Both the position numbers and the translations under genes were made by a program. Under the pieces are notes generated by a model. That model was not told where the DNA came from. It did no database searches and saw only the letters and a list, made by a program, of their open reading frames with translations. Shown here one piece after another: positions 35,330 through 46,755 of a DNA stretch of 64,000 nucleotides. The first letter of the stretch is position 1. Every line of letters begins with the position of its first letter. This stretch comes from Topomyia yanbarensis (taxonomy: Eukaryota; Arthropoda; Insecta; Diptera; Culicidae): NCBI RefSeq assembly GCF_030247195.1, contig NW_026683305.1, forward strand, positions 82,501-146,500, written 5' to 3'.

Positions 35330-35855
35330 TCTATGAGTACCTGTTCATTCCGGTATTACTGGAAATGAATGGGTGGACGAATTGGCAAGAGCGGGCACTG
35401 TGACTGACTTCGTTGGTCCAGAACCAGTTTTACCACTTTCGATAAATTGGATAAAGCATAAGATTCGCTCTTGGGCTGCATCCGAACATGCCAACAATTG
35501 GCGTAGCTTGCAAACTTGCGTTCAAACAAATACTTTTCTGCCGGACGTGAGTCCGAAAATGTCAAAAAATTGCTGCATTTTTCTAAGCACAACTACAATA
35601 TTCTAATCAGGGCAGTGACTGGACAATGCAAACTCAATTATCACATGGCTACTATTAAGCGTGCTGAGTATTATTCCTGTGATCTTTGTGAATCCGATTA
35701 CGGAATTTCATTTCATTTGATATGTAACTGCCAGGTATTAATGCAATTCCATATCCGGATTTTTGGTTTCTCCACATGTAGATGAGCCTATGTACAGAGA
35801 GCTGAAACTCGAGGATATGCTATTATTCCTAACCCAGTGTGGCAAAGAGCTATAG
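35330..35855 (+). pseudogene. LOA-like LINE RNase H and C-terminal relic
   Basis: VPVHSGITGNEWVDELARAG is the RNase H C-terminal motif. It is followed by SINWIKHKIRSWA, then in another frame AVTGQCKLNYHMATIKRAEY and CDLCESDYG, and finally LEDMLLFLTQCGKEL with a stop. The order matches the C-terminus of an RNase H-bearing LINE, most likely the same element as 34120-35030 after loss of the RT. Confidence 0.7.
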
Positions 35856-36138
35856 TTTAAGCCATAGTTCTGTTATGTCAATATCTATCCGTGACCTGAG
35901 AGTATTGTTTGTCAGTAAACTTCCGACCATATCACTGCGACAACGGCTAAGGTTTTTGCAACATTGGGTTTTTCGAAACGAAATACTGCTGATTTCGAGG
36001 ATTTCTACACTCTGAAATCTATATCCGAACCGGTCGGAGCATTTTGGAGTAGTAGCTCTATAAGTATGGGCGTCATACAACACCGTTCAAAGTAATCGAT
36101 TGGAGCGTGTTCAGAGAAGCTTTGTACTGTTTGCTGTA

Positions 36139-36253
36139 ACCCGGAAGTCGCGCTTGTGGCCCACTGAACGAGCAGTCGCTGGTGCCCTAAGACGATTTTG
36201 CTAGATTTTCATAGCAGCGTGTACTAAGTGCACTAGCATGACTGCCGAAAGGT
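36139..36253 (+). mobile_element. TA MITE inserted in the Jockey-like ORF
   Basis: A 115-bp element flanked by TA on both sides (36137-36138, 36254-36255), ends ACCCGGAAGTCGCGC and GACTGCCGAAAGGT. Removing the element and one TA joins the LINE frame as FA-V-RKLPW without a shift, which confirms the boundaries. Same family as copies near 20.6, 22.8, 25.1 and 36.6 kb. Confidence 0.85.
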
Positions 36254-36625
36254 TAAGAAAACTGCCGTGGGACGATGCTATCCGTCTACCACAGTACAAT
36301 AATAGATGTATGCTGCTAAATTTACCAACGCTTGGGTCACGTCGTATCTTCTTGCAAAGAATGTTCATCTTCGATGTGTTGTCGAGCAAAATTGACTGTC
36401 TCGATATTCTTTTAAGGATTAATTTATTTGTTCCTCCTCGTGTTATAAGAAATCAAACACTTTTATGGATTCGTAGGCACCGTGCAGCATACGACCAGAA
36501 TAATCTGGTAGATGGATGTTGTCGTAAATTTAACGAAACGTCCAAGCTCTTTGACTATCATATTACTAAATCTATATATAAGTCAGCGATTATAAACTTT
36601 TAACACTATAACAATATGTCATTTA

Positions 36626-36742
36626 ACCCTCCAGCAGTCGCGCAAATGACTCACTGTCCGAGCAGCCGCAGCTGCTCTAAGACGATTTCGCTAGATTTTC
36701 AGAGGAGCGTGCACTCGTGCACTAGCGCGACCGCCGGAAGGT
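36626..36742 (+). mobile_element. TA MITE, best-preserved copy
   Basis: A 117-bp element flanked by TA (36624-36625, 36743-36744), with 18-bp inverted ends matching at 15 positions (ACCCTCCAGCAGTCGCGC versus ACCTTCCGGCGGTCGCGC). It lies in the 3' UTR of the Jockey-like relic. Confidence 0.85.
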
Positions 36743-36800
36743 TAAACTCAGTACGGTATCTGCCGAAGATCGAATATATAAATAAATAAATAAACTTGGT

Positions 36801-38028
36801 GGGCATAGTGAGGAAATCTCAGAAATAATAAGCAATTGGGTCACTTGCCCCGGAATTATCCCAGATGGCAGATTTGATTAGAAATTTTGTAATCCATTAT
36901 TTCCCATACTCATATTAGAATTTTCAATAAGATTGAATGCAATTTTATATATTTTTTTGTAAGTTGTAAATTTTGGTTCTTCCACACGGGATGTCAGATG
37001 GCTAATGCGTCCACAGACTTTTTTGATTTTCACTTGCATACTAGAGCTACCAATCCAACAATTTCTAAAATCATATTACTAATTCCTGTAACTTCTAATT
37101 CAATTTTATAAATATTTAGTTGCTTATAAATTTTTGCTACTCGCTCGAATTCCGGTTCATCCCAAATTGCCAATATGGCCAAAGGATCAATTTTTGGTTA
37201 CTAATCTAGTAGCAATTGAAGTTTTATAGCACGCTACAAGTGTAATCTGTAATCTGAGCGGCTATAAAACTATCTATAGTAACTTAGGTTTGTCAATCCC
37301 AAAACTTGATAACTAACATTAGTCACGTTTAGTTGATAATAAATTTCGCCACTTTACCCGCAGATTCAAGACGGCTAATGTAACCACATAATCAATAAAA
37401 TAACTAACATAATGAAAGTAATATAAACAATTTGTGAATCTAAAATGTTTTTATTAGTTTCATTTCGCTAGCAAAATTTTGCCAAAAGCAAAATTTTGCC
37501 AAAAAGTAAACCTTTTGTAACAATTATTTCGCTACTTTCCTCGTGGATTCCCGTGCTATACCGGATAGCTAATGTAGCTATAATTGTTATTCGGCCAACA
37601 GTAACCATCATTTGTATTTCTTTGTAATTTACATTAGTTTCATTCTTCGTTATCTTTCCTGGAATTCCAAATGGCCAACAAATCGATATTGAGATACCTA
37701 GAACCCTCCCCCCTCCCCCCCAGGGTTCATCGAACTCAACCAGTAACTTGTGTTTGTGAACCCTAAAACATGTATTAGTCTCGTTTAGTTGATGATAAAT
37801 TTTTCCACTCACTCGCAGCTTCCCGATCCATCGCGGATATCCTATATGACCTATGAATGCATGGCTGACTCATTTCATTTGACTTTTGTTAGTGTTTATG
37901 AATTGTTCAGGAAGGTAAACATTAATCAGCTGAAGCTCAAAATAAGATAAGGGTTCTAAGATGTAAAGTTGCTCAGTTTTCTGTTTTTGAGCAACTTGTT
38001 GATTTTTTCGGGCAGCAATGAAACTGCC
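36801..38028. other. No gene; degenerate repeats
   Basis: Phrases such as 'cgtttagttgat.ataaatttc.ccac' recur at about 37325 and 37785 along with 'ggctaatgta' phrases, pointing to an eroded tandem repeat. Open frames are short and unsupported. Confidence 0.45.
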
Positions 38029-38062
38029 ACATTAAGAGTGTTGCGTTTGAAAAAAATATATT

Positions 38063-38299
38063 TCTCGACAAACATATGATTACGGCCTAATCGCCAACTG
38101 TCAAAATCCAATTTTAATGGAAATTCCGGACAAACCGTTACTAGCTTAGAACAGTTCACAACAGTTTATGAAAGAGAAAACTTTTCTCTTTCGTTTACTA
38201 CCAACATCTGAGATTGGCATGTAACGGTTTGTCCGGAATTTCCATTCAAAGTGGATTTTGACAGTTGGCTTTTAGGCCGTAATCATATGTTTGTCGAGA
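38063..38299. mobile_element. Foldback (long palindrome) element, 237 bp
   Basis: Arms of about 78 bp (38063-38140 and 38222-38299) are inverted with few mismatches around an 81-bp spacer. Ends are TCTCGACAAACATATGATTA and its inverse. Copy A of the host repeat lacks it, giving a clean empty site (ATATATTTATTTT-like) and a probable 3-bp ATT duplication. No ORF. Confidence 0.85.
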
Positions 38300-38489
38300 A
38301 TTTATTTTTATGCATGTGTGTGCGTTGTAACTTGTTAATCCATGTTTACGGCGCTTTGTAGCTGCGTAGGGTAAAGAGCCTATTGGTTTTCATGTTTCAT
38401 ATTTCGGTTATGTGTTTTTTATCAGTAAGGCATCTGACAACATGCTTCTGTAGTTATTGCACTGCTCAGCAGCAGTTTATATAGGAGAG

Positions 38490-38615
38490 TACACTCAGGT
38501 TTTTTTACGCGGATTTTGAAATTTACGCGGTTTTCATTTATGCGTTTTTTTTTTTAAATTTACGTGGTTTTCATTTACACGGCCTGTATCCCCTGCGTAA
38601 AAAAACCTGAGTGTA
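38490..38615. mobile_element. Small palindromic MITE, 126 bp
   Basis: Ends TACACTCAGG and CCTGAGTGTA are inverted, followed inward by poly-T and ACGCGG. An internal TTTACG-type stretch is duplicated relative to the 88-bp copy at 27384. Confidence 0.7.
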
Positions 38616-39626
38616 ATTGCATCGGAAACAATCACATTCCCAGCAGAACTTTTTGTTTTCTAATTTCAAACACTTTTGTTTCGTACTGCACACAACGGAA
38701 AATTTTAAAACAGAACTTACCGTCCCAGCAGCAGTTGAACCGGGTGTTCTTTTTCGATTCAAATTCAAGCCATGTCTTAAGCGTTACTGGACTTAAATTT
38801 TTTTTTTCCCAGTTCATCCAGTCAGAATATCTGTCCTACCCTATGTATTTAAAACACAGTTCTAATTGCGTTTTAAAGTATACAACAAATAGAACGGTTG
38901 GGTGTACTAATTTAAATTTTAAAATAAATCTGTTTTAAATTATGAAACAAACCGCTGTACTGAAGATATAATTATGTCAGTCCTATTACCACATAAAACA
39001 CCTATATAACATAAAACGCTGCAGAATTGGTTTAATAATACAATGTTTACACTACAGAGTTATAACACGTTTTAATAATTAGCAATAAGAAAAATGTCAC
39101 CAAGATAGCATAAAAACCCGTTTTAACTGGTAGTGCGAAGGTTGCATAACAATGTAATTTATCAAATAATTTCATTTTTTCCACCACTAATCGATCAAGA
39201 AATACTTAACCTTAAGATTGTTTACTTAAGTTCATTAGTACATTATTGAAAATTTAAATAGAAAATGAAATTTCATGTTTCATGGAGAATCTGTATATTT
39301 CCGTTGGCGGGCGTGGGCTTCCTCATCACAGCTCTCAATATGGAACTTTTCTTTTGAATATATTTTCTGGACAGACCAGTCTATTTTTACTAGATGGATC
39401 AGCCAAATAATGCCAATCACCTAGTGAGATACTTGATTAATTAAAGACCTTCAATAAATTATGTTTTGATGGGGAGGGTATATAGCAAATTGTAACATAT
39501 GAAAACAGGCGAGTGAACAAGAACGTGAGTCGATATGTGTGATAGATAAAATTCATTTGTACGCTCTTGAAAAAAGCTACATTTTTAATGTCACCGTGGT
39601 CGTGTCCTGTACACAACCCTTTATTT

Positions 39627-42056
39627 TTTTTCTTTTGCAAAATTTTAGAACTCGAATAATGATTTCTTTTTTTATATACAGTTGTGAAGTCATGTATAAT
39701 AAAATTGTAATGTATACATTTGAAAGCCTTTAATATCAGCTACTAAAAAATTCTCGTGTCATTATTGAGAAAGGCACAATTACACCGCTAGGTGGATTAA
39801 AACAGGTTTTTCCTATTTTAATTTCTTGGAATCTATTGTATGTTTTATCGTGAAACCATTTAATTAAAGTAATCCATTGTATAATAGAACAACTAAGGTC
39901 AGTTTAATGCATAATCTAACTTTAGACGCAAATCAAGATCGCACATGTAATGTAACAGTTTTTTAGTGTAACGTAACAGTCCGAACATTTTTGCTTTTAC
40001 ACAAGTCAAATAGAAATTTTTCAGGATTATCGACATTTTGTTTTAAGCTTTCATCCCAAGGCTTAAAAAATATGTAACATTTGTTAAAAATAGTTCACTA
40101 GGAGAGTAGACTTTTTGGACAATGTAAAGCAACTTTAAAAGCTGCTTAAAAAATTCGGTAACGTAACAGTCCATGCTTAGACGTTCTTAACTCACAAATA
40201 ACAAAGCATACAAAAAATTGTATATTTAAAGAACATTTTACCAAATTAGCATACTTTCAGGTGGTTGTATAATTAATAACAGAAAGATGTATTATCAGGG
40301 AAATTCATGTCGAAATATCCATCTGAATGTAACGTAACCGTCTGCGATTTGGTCCACATATGAAATAAAGTGGGAAATAATCGAACTCTTTTGATACGAT
40401 CGCATTAAACTTTCTGTCCCGAGCGGCAATAAACCTCGTGCCGCCACTGCGGTTCTAACGCTCTCATAAGCTGCTATTGTCTCGTTAAATCCCACGGTTG
40501 CAGTGTAATTTGAGATTGTCAAATAATAGTTGAACCTCTTTCCACACTCACATGTGATCCAACTATTTGATGGAAGGAAATAAAATTAGTTTACCCAACT
40601 CTTTTCGAAATTATGCTGAAACGCCTAGACATTCTCTAATAATATTCGAGAAACATAAAATTAATTGAGTCCATTACTTCCAATATGTGTAACACGAAAG
40701 CGTTTCTTAAAGCCTTGGATTTTTTCTCGTTTTATCTCAAACAATATTTTTTCAATGCACTTGTCACCGAATCGATCAAAAGAGTCGATTCATTTTAGTG
40801 AGTGAGTCGCATACGGTTCACTTTCCAAACTGAATCGGTTTGCCTATCTCTATTTGCATCAGGAATTTTCCTCCAATCGTAATATGTGCTATTAGTTCAA
40901 GAGGATCAGAAATTCTGGCGATCTGTGAGAGGATTTCTCTTTTTGATAGTGTATCGCTGGTTTGAAGAACTTTCTCTGATGTTGCAGTTTTGTCGTGACT
41001 AACGACTTGCCTTTCAATATAGGGGCCCGTTTTCAAAATGTCAAAAGAAAAAATCTGTAAGGTTCGGAACTTTTATATCTTTTGCTATACTACATAGATC
41101 TAATCAATTTCTTCGCCATTTTGTAGAAAATATGTTCAGTAAGATAACGAAAAGCTGTTTTGAAATATCATTCGATAACTACTTGAAATTGATGAAAATT
41201 TTCAGCTCATCTCATTTGCATGAATCCTTACGAAAAGTTCTGTACAAATTCCATTTCAGAACCATCCATAAAATTTTAATTTGCGTATATTTATCAAAAA
41301 AGATGAATTCTACAACGAGAAAAGTAAAATATCACTTCAGGATGAATTGATTCGAACAATTTTTCTTTCAGAACCCTCTAGAATTTTAAATAAATTATAA
41401 GTGTTTTGTTGAACATAATAACTTCAAAATAGTTTTGATCAGGTTTGGTGTATTGAACTGTACACATAAAAAGTTCAATTTCTTGAAAAACTTGACGCAA
41501 TAAATTGTCAAATTTATATTGAACTTAACAAGTCATAAAATGATAGTTTGGATAAATAAGAAAGACACAATTGCTTCACTAGGTGGATTTTCTACGACTC
41601 ACTGAAATAGTGATCTCGAAGCGAATTTGTTCTAAATGTTTAAAACTGATTTGGAGTCCCAAATGGAAGGTTCTAGTTCTAGGTTCTAGTTTAAATTATT
41701 TCTACGGTTACGACATAACAATATCAATAACCATCACGATGAACACACTCGTTAGTCTTTGTATATAGAAAAGAAAAAACTCTACGGTCAAAGAGATATA
41801 TTTCAACCTTTCCAAATGAGTAACTGAACCGATTCAAAAAAGTTTATGAGTGAATTAGATTCGATTCTCAAGCAGAAATGAAAATGTTACTTTTGGGACT
41901 TACCCATACTTATGGTCATACAAACTTTATACGAGAAGCGCAGAACCACTTTCTATATTTTCAGTCATTTGAGACCGCAAGAGGAACCTAAAAAGCATTG
42001 TGCTGGAAAATGCATACATGAAGCAACCCTATTGCGTTCCTTAATCACCGAATTCA
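39627..42056. other. Intron-like region with scattered repeat ends
   Basis: No gene is recognised. A minus-oriented CCTGTTTTAATCC terminus lies at 39771-39812 and a diverged one at about 41556-41590. Three direct GTAACGTAACMGTC motifs occur at 39968, 40158 and 40329. A minus-strand frame at 40295-40522 has coding-like composition but matches nothing I know. Confidence 0.45.
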
Positions 42057-42089
42057 TTAAAAGTTTATGTTCATCATCAGTATACTAAC

Positions 42090-42379
42090 AGATAACAATC
42101 CTTTTTTCGTCTTCTCCACTAAACTATTTCGTCTTGCTGGCGGTTCATCTGATTTGGCTTTCAAAACAAAACCACCCCGTGCGTCGTCTATCCTATGGCT
42201 ACGCTTTTCGGTTGGATCTGGTGTGGAAGTCTGATTGGTGAAGCCATCATTACTTCTAAGTGAAGTCATAGAAGCTCTGATATTTTTCGTTCGGAATCGG
42301 GCCGCCATCCCAAACGGTGCTGACGTTCGCACACCATACCCGTGCCGCATACCTCGTAGCCATTGGCCTTGGTAACTTC
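42090..42379 (-). CDS. Junctophilin, internal exon (MORN VI end plus joining region)
   Basis: Continues the upstream exon in frame: SYQGQWLRGMRHGYGVR completes the sixth MORN motif. The conserved region after it follows, RASMTSLRS, then a basic/serine-rich joining region. The acceptor is TTTATTTCTAG (42380-42381) and the likely donor is TCT/GTTAGT at 42090/42089, which would end the exon in phase 0 after LLS. Junctophilins tether the plasma membrane to the sarco/endoplasmic reticulum in excitable cells; MORN motifs bind the plasma membrane side. The later MORN motifs and the transmembrane tail are not found in this window. Reading past the donor gives a short non-conserved tail to a stop at 42057. 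Confidence 0.85.
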
Positions 42380-42687
<308 letters not shown>

Positions 42688-42936
42688 TTAAAAGCTTAGC
42701 TACAAGTACAACACTTCACGGAAAGCTTAAGCATGCGAACCTCCATGCGTTGCGTTTACATTGTGGGGAATGGTGTGATAAAACAACGCTAGGTTTAGCA
42801 GAATATGTATGCAGGGTGTTTGTATCATTATTAAGAACCTCTCGATGGGTGATAGAGGATCATATTTGAGGAAAAATCGTTCTGCACATGCCCTCAAATC
42901 GTTATAGAGTTATTGAACACCATGCGCCTCCATATC

Positions 42937-43223
42937 CAGGGCCGGCGGATAGCGTGTGTAGTATGGGTAGTACTACCCACTCGAAAATAACCGAGTGGGT
43001 AACTACCCACTCGAAATTTTGCACGTTTTCATAAATTTGAAATCCACCACGTATGTATCTCAGGCACTCATTTGAAAATTTCGATGCACGACAACTTCAT
43101 TTGCACAATTACACTGCAATGTAATGCAAGCGTGTGTTTTGCGAAAATGAGACAAATCCCTATTCCATTACCCTCACCCAATGCTTACTACCCACTCGTG
43201 CTAAAAGTGTAACGCCGGCCCTG
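42937..43223. mobile_element. hAT-type MITE, 287 bp
   Basis: Flanked by a perfect 8-bp duplication TCCATATC (42929-42936 and 43224-43231), with inverted ends CAGGGCCGGCG and CGCCGGCCCTG. It contains a duplicated ACTACCCACTCG phrase. It lies in the inferred junctophilin intron about 0.3 kb upstream of an exon. Confidence 0.9.
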
Positions 43224-43475
43224 TCCATATCAGCAACAAAGCTTCAAAATCTCCTTAAACCTTTTTACGCACCTAGGCGCAGAACGAGATCATGATATTC
43301 GAAAAGTAGAGGGTATTTCCCACAGAATGTATACTATGTGATCGTTCCAAAATGATTCCGAAATTTGTACAGAATACATTAGTGAAAAAAGTATTTTTTG
43401 ATCTGACCACCTCAAACATATTTAAACAAAAAAGTCATAGTTCCGAACAAATTTACCGAATGTATTTTAATCGCT

Positions 43476-44465
43476 GGGTCGTATTCTCTTCTGTATTGTT
43501 CGTTATGTGGGTTTTTTAAGGGGCGGCTTATAGGGCCTACGCCAACCACCTGTCTCGCCGGTGGGCCATCGTGCCAGGACTGCTTAAGGTCCCACCTGGA
43601 CACCAGGACAGGTTTACACCTTCCGAAGAAGGGTAACCCCCCCCTTCCCTGCCAGCATACGACCAAAGTTCCCACCGGGGTTGGTTACCCGATCTTCACT
43701 AAGGTTACTCGTATCCCAGTCGACGCCACGAGGAGGCCAGGGCTAGGAGTTACTGGGCAGGAAGCTAAGGACCGCAAGTGGGGTCTATTTTATGCCTTCA
43801 GGTACAAGAGGCTTACGCACTGCCCAGTCATTGTCGACCACTTCGAGTTTGCATCGGTGGCGACGAAATCGAGGTGGTTGAAAAGTTCGTGTACTTGGGC
43901 TCACTGGTGACCGCCGACAATGATACCAGCAGAGAGATTCGTAGACGCATCGTGGCTGGAAATCGTGCTTACTATGGCCTCCGCAAGACACTTCGGCCGA
44001 ACAGAGTTCGCCGTCGTACGAAGCTGACCATCTACAAGACGCTGATTAGACCGGTAGTTCTCTACGGGCACGAGACCTGGACCATGCTCGTGGAGGACCA
44101 ACGCGCACTTGGTGTCTTCGAACGGAAAGTGCTGCGTACCATCTACGGTGGAGTGCAGATGGAAGATGGCACATGGAGACGGCGAATGAACCATGAGTTG
44201 CATCAGCTGTTGGGGAAACCGCCCATCTGTCATACCGCGAAAATCGGACGACTACCCGGTGAAAACGGTTCTCAATTGCAATCCGACCGGTACAAGAAGA
44301 CGTGGCGCGCAGCGAGCACGATGGATCGACCAGGTGGAAGACGATTTGCGGACCCTTCGCAGGCTGCGTGGCTGGCGACGCGCGGCCATGGACCGAGTGG
44401 AATGGAGGAATCTTTTGTATACGGCACAGGCCACTTCGGCCTTAATCTGTTAATAAATAAATAAA
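43476..44465 (+). pseudogene. Internally deleted RTE-like LINE with TSD
   Basis: Flanked by a 12-bp duplication ATTTTAATCGCT (43464-43475, 44466-44477) and ending in TAATAAATAAATAAA. The first ~360 bp (GGGCCTACGCCAACCACC and onward) is probably 5' UTR. From about 43840 it is the RT C-terminus (VCIGGDEIEVVEKFVYLGSL ... YGHETW), very close to the LINE at 30.9-33.9 kb. The endonuclease and RT catalytic core are absent. A ~38-bp deletion after AKIGRL shifts the frame. The shared TSD shows the two halves inserted as one unit. Confidence 0.85.
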
Positions 44466-44477
44466 ATTTTAATCGCT

Positions 44478-45700
44478 AACCAAGTTCATTCGTTTCTCTA
44501 CACAATGAAACAAGTTTTGCTAAAATCGGACCAAAATCAAAGGATCAATATGCATTTGAAGTGAACAGAGCAATTATGGTTTCGGAAATGAAAATCATTA
44601 AAAAGTCCGGACTTTGCTAAGTTTAAACTGATGCTAAAAATCGCGTTTTTATCCAATGATCATAAAATTTTGAATATACATCATTCAATACATGAGAAAT
44701 TTAGGGAAAATGTAAAATATCAATATTTTAAAAATAAATTTTTGAGGTTTTGGCCAGCCTCCAGCATCTGTAAAGTCGGTAAAAACTTCTTTTTTATTCG
44801 CTTAATTGTTAGTATTGAATCTCTAGAATAGTCTCCCGAAATCTCGGTGACTGCTGAACTTCTTCTTAAAGAACGTTTAAAGTCATGCTTTCCTCTCGCG
44901 TGTTTGCTGTAACACACGCACATTTCAATCTATCGGCAGCTTTAATAGCGTTTTTCTCAAAACCGCTTTTTTTTCAAATTGATGTATACGATAACCCAAA
45001 CACTATTCAACGGTTTGATTTGATTTTTTTAAGAGAATGCATAATATGGGTAGTCAGTATATGTGCCCCAAAAATTTATATTTTTTTCTCCCCATTATTT
45101 TGAAGAAAAGTGAGCAAGTTTTACATTAAAATATGAGATTGTTTGGTTTTTATTATGCCATTTTCGGAAATTAAAACTATTTCTTTTTTTTTTGTTCATC
45201 TAGTAAGAATAAGTCTAGGCTTTATTAATCTTACTGAATTTCTCAGACAAGTCTATCAAGAGTTATCATGTCCGCCGTGGCAGGCATGGGAAAAATCATT
45301 TCACGAAACGATCAATTTGAAATCATCCACCAACATGCTTTTACTGAAACCCGATCTCGACAACCCTTCTTGTGTAGAGTTACGCGTTCATGCGAAAGCG
45401 AGAAGCAAAACACTGAACTGAAAAAGTGACAGCGCACGGCAATGTTAGTGTTCACCCAATGATTCATTCTCCGTCACATATATAGTGTTTTGAATGAAAG
45501 CAGAAAGGATCGCAAATGAATGCATTCTTTCATTCACAAAGATTCATTTCAAAACATTCACATTTGAAAACATTATAAAAAAAACTTGTCGTTCTTGTTT
45601 ATAGACCTATAAATTTTTTTGATCTCTTATTGTTAAGTAAGTAGTTTGCAATGTGCTGGTGAAAAAAAAACATTTTTAGAATGAAACGACGCTGTACTCA
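44478..45700. other. No recognised feature
   Basis: AT-rich with short unsupported frames. I see no element boundaries. Confidence 0.5.
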
Positions 45701-45702
45701 AA

Positions 45703-46273
45703 AAACCTGTTTTAATCCACCTAGCGGTGCAATTGTGCCTTTCTCATTTCTCTAAACTATGGCACGGAGACTTTTTATGTTCAACATAATTGTGGAAATG
45801 TCCATTACATTCTTAGTACACTTTGCACTTATACACAATGGCATGCCAGCCACGAACTTGATGAGCTACGTGTCGACGGTGAAACACTTGAAACAAAAAA
45901 ATATCATACTCCATTAGCCTAATTAGCATTAGATCAATGTTATCTGCTTGCTAACTCATTTTGTCATGCGGGGGTGGGTGTGTAAGGAGGGCGAAAGTCC
46001 CATGAACGAACGACTCCCCAGCTTAAATTGGTATGCTTTATGATATAGTGGTGGTTTAAAGATGATGGGGTTGAAAGGGAGGGGTATGAGGGCTGGATGG
46101 GGTGGTGGTCTGAGGGGTGATTTAAGGAGATTTTTAAAGGGGGTGTAACCCCTCTCCGCAAACCATCAACTACGCCTCTGTTAAAATCCAGAAACATTAT
46201 GCGAGTCGAAAATAAAATTTGGCCGTTTTTCAGAGTGATTGCATAACCTTTCTATATGAGAAAGGCAAAAATG
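45703..46273 (+). mobile_element. CCTGTTTTAATCC-family element
   Basis: Begins AAACCTGTTTTAATCCACC, followed by GTGCCTTTCTCA, and ends CCTTTCTATATGAGAAAGGC. The interior is G-rich on the plus strand (about 45970-46150). It is a close relative of 48890-49416. Confidence 0.7.
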
Positions 46274-46755
46274 TGCCAAAATCCAAAAAAGTGAATTGTC
46301 GTCAAATTCGAGTTTGCATCAAATCTCGACGTTTCATGCACCTTGAACACATTTAGCATCAAAAATAAAAATTCTATTTTTAATTTTTCCTATAGTTTAT
46401 ATGAGAAATTTCTGTGTGGCCGCACTCTGAAACCCGTAATTCCGGAACCAGAATTCCGATCGATCCAAAATTCAATAGCAGCCGATGGGAAGGTTGCACC
46501 TTTCATTTGAGACTAAGTTTGGGCAAATCGGTCCAGCCATCTCTGAGAAAAATGAGTGACATTATTTGACACATACGCACATACATACACACACATACAC
46601 ACACATATACATACACACATACACACACACACATACAGACTTTTTCCGATCTCGACGAACTGAGTCGAACGGAATATGACACTCGGCCCTCCGGGCCGGG
46701 ATTAGGTTGACGTTTTTCAGAGTGATTGCATAACCTTTATATGAGAAAGGCAAAA
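46274..46755 (+). repeat. Short R-family unit
   Basis: Short version (one internal block), with microsatellite at 46563-46637, CGACGAACTGAGTCGAACGG, CGGCCCTCCGGGCC and the GAGAAAGGCAAAAA end. Confidence 0.7.

Larger units (their letters stand above)
35866..36800 (+). pseudogene. Jockey-like LINE 3' end
   Basis: The C-terminal part of a Jockey-type RT: FGVVA, VWASYNTVQSNRLERVQRSF, then after a MITE insertion RKLPWDDAIRLPQYNNRCML, RIFLQRMFIFDVL, and a stop at 36601-36603. The tail ends in an A-rich AATAAATAAATAAA-type run near 36780. It has frameshifts and an internal stop before the MITE. The 5' part is missing. Confidence 0.75.
38029..39626 (+). repeat. 1.3-kb dispersed repeat, copy B
   Basis: Inverted counterpart of 26393-27692. 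It is longer because of the foldback at 38063-38299, a longer internal MITE and a small insertion near 39323. The outer end is GTGTCCTGTACACAACCCTT. Confidence 0.85.

Noticed and set aside
40295..40522. A 75-codon minus-strand frame with coding-like composition (AAYESVRTAVAARGLLPLG)
   Set aside because: It is on the junctophilin strand, but it does not match the MORN VII-VIII or tail regions and has no clear splice sites that I could pair; left unassigned.
42057..42089. Junctophilin reading through to the stop at 42057
   Set aside because: A TCT/GTTAGT donor at 42090 is in a sensible phase, and the residues after it are not junctophilin-like, so it is treated as intron, although intron retention cannot be excluded.
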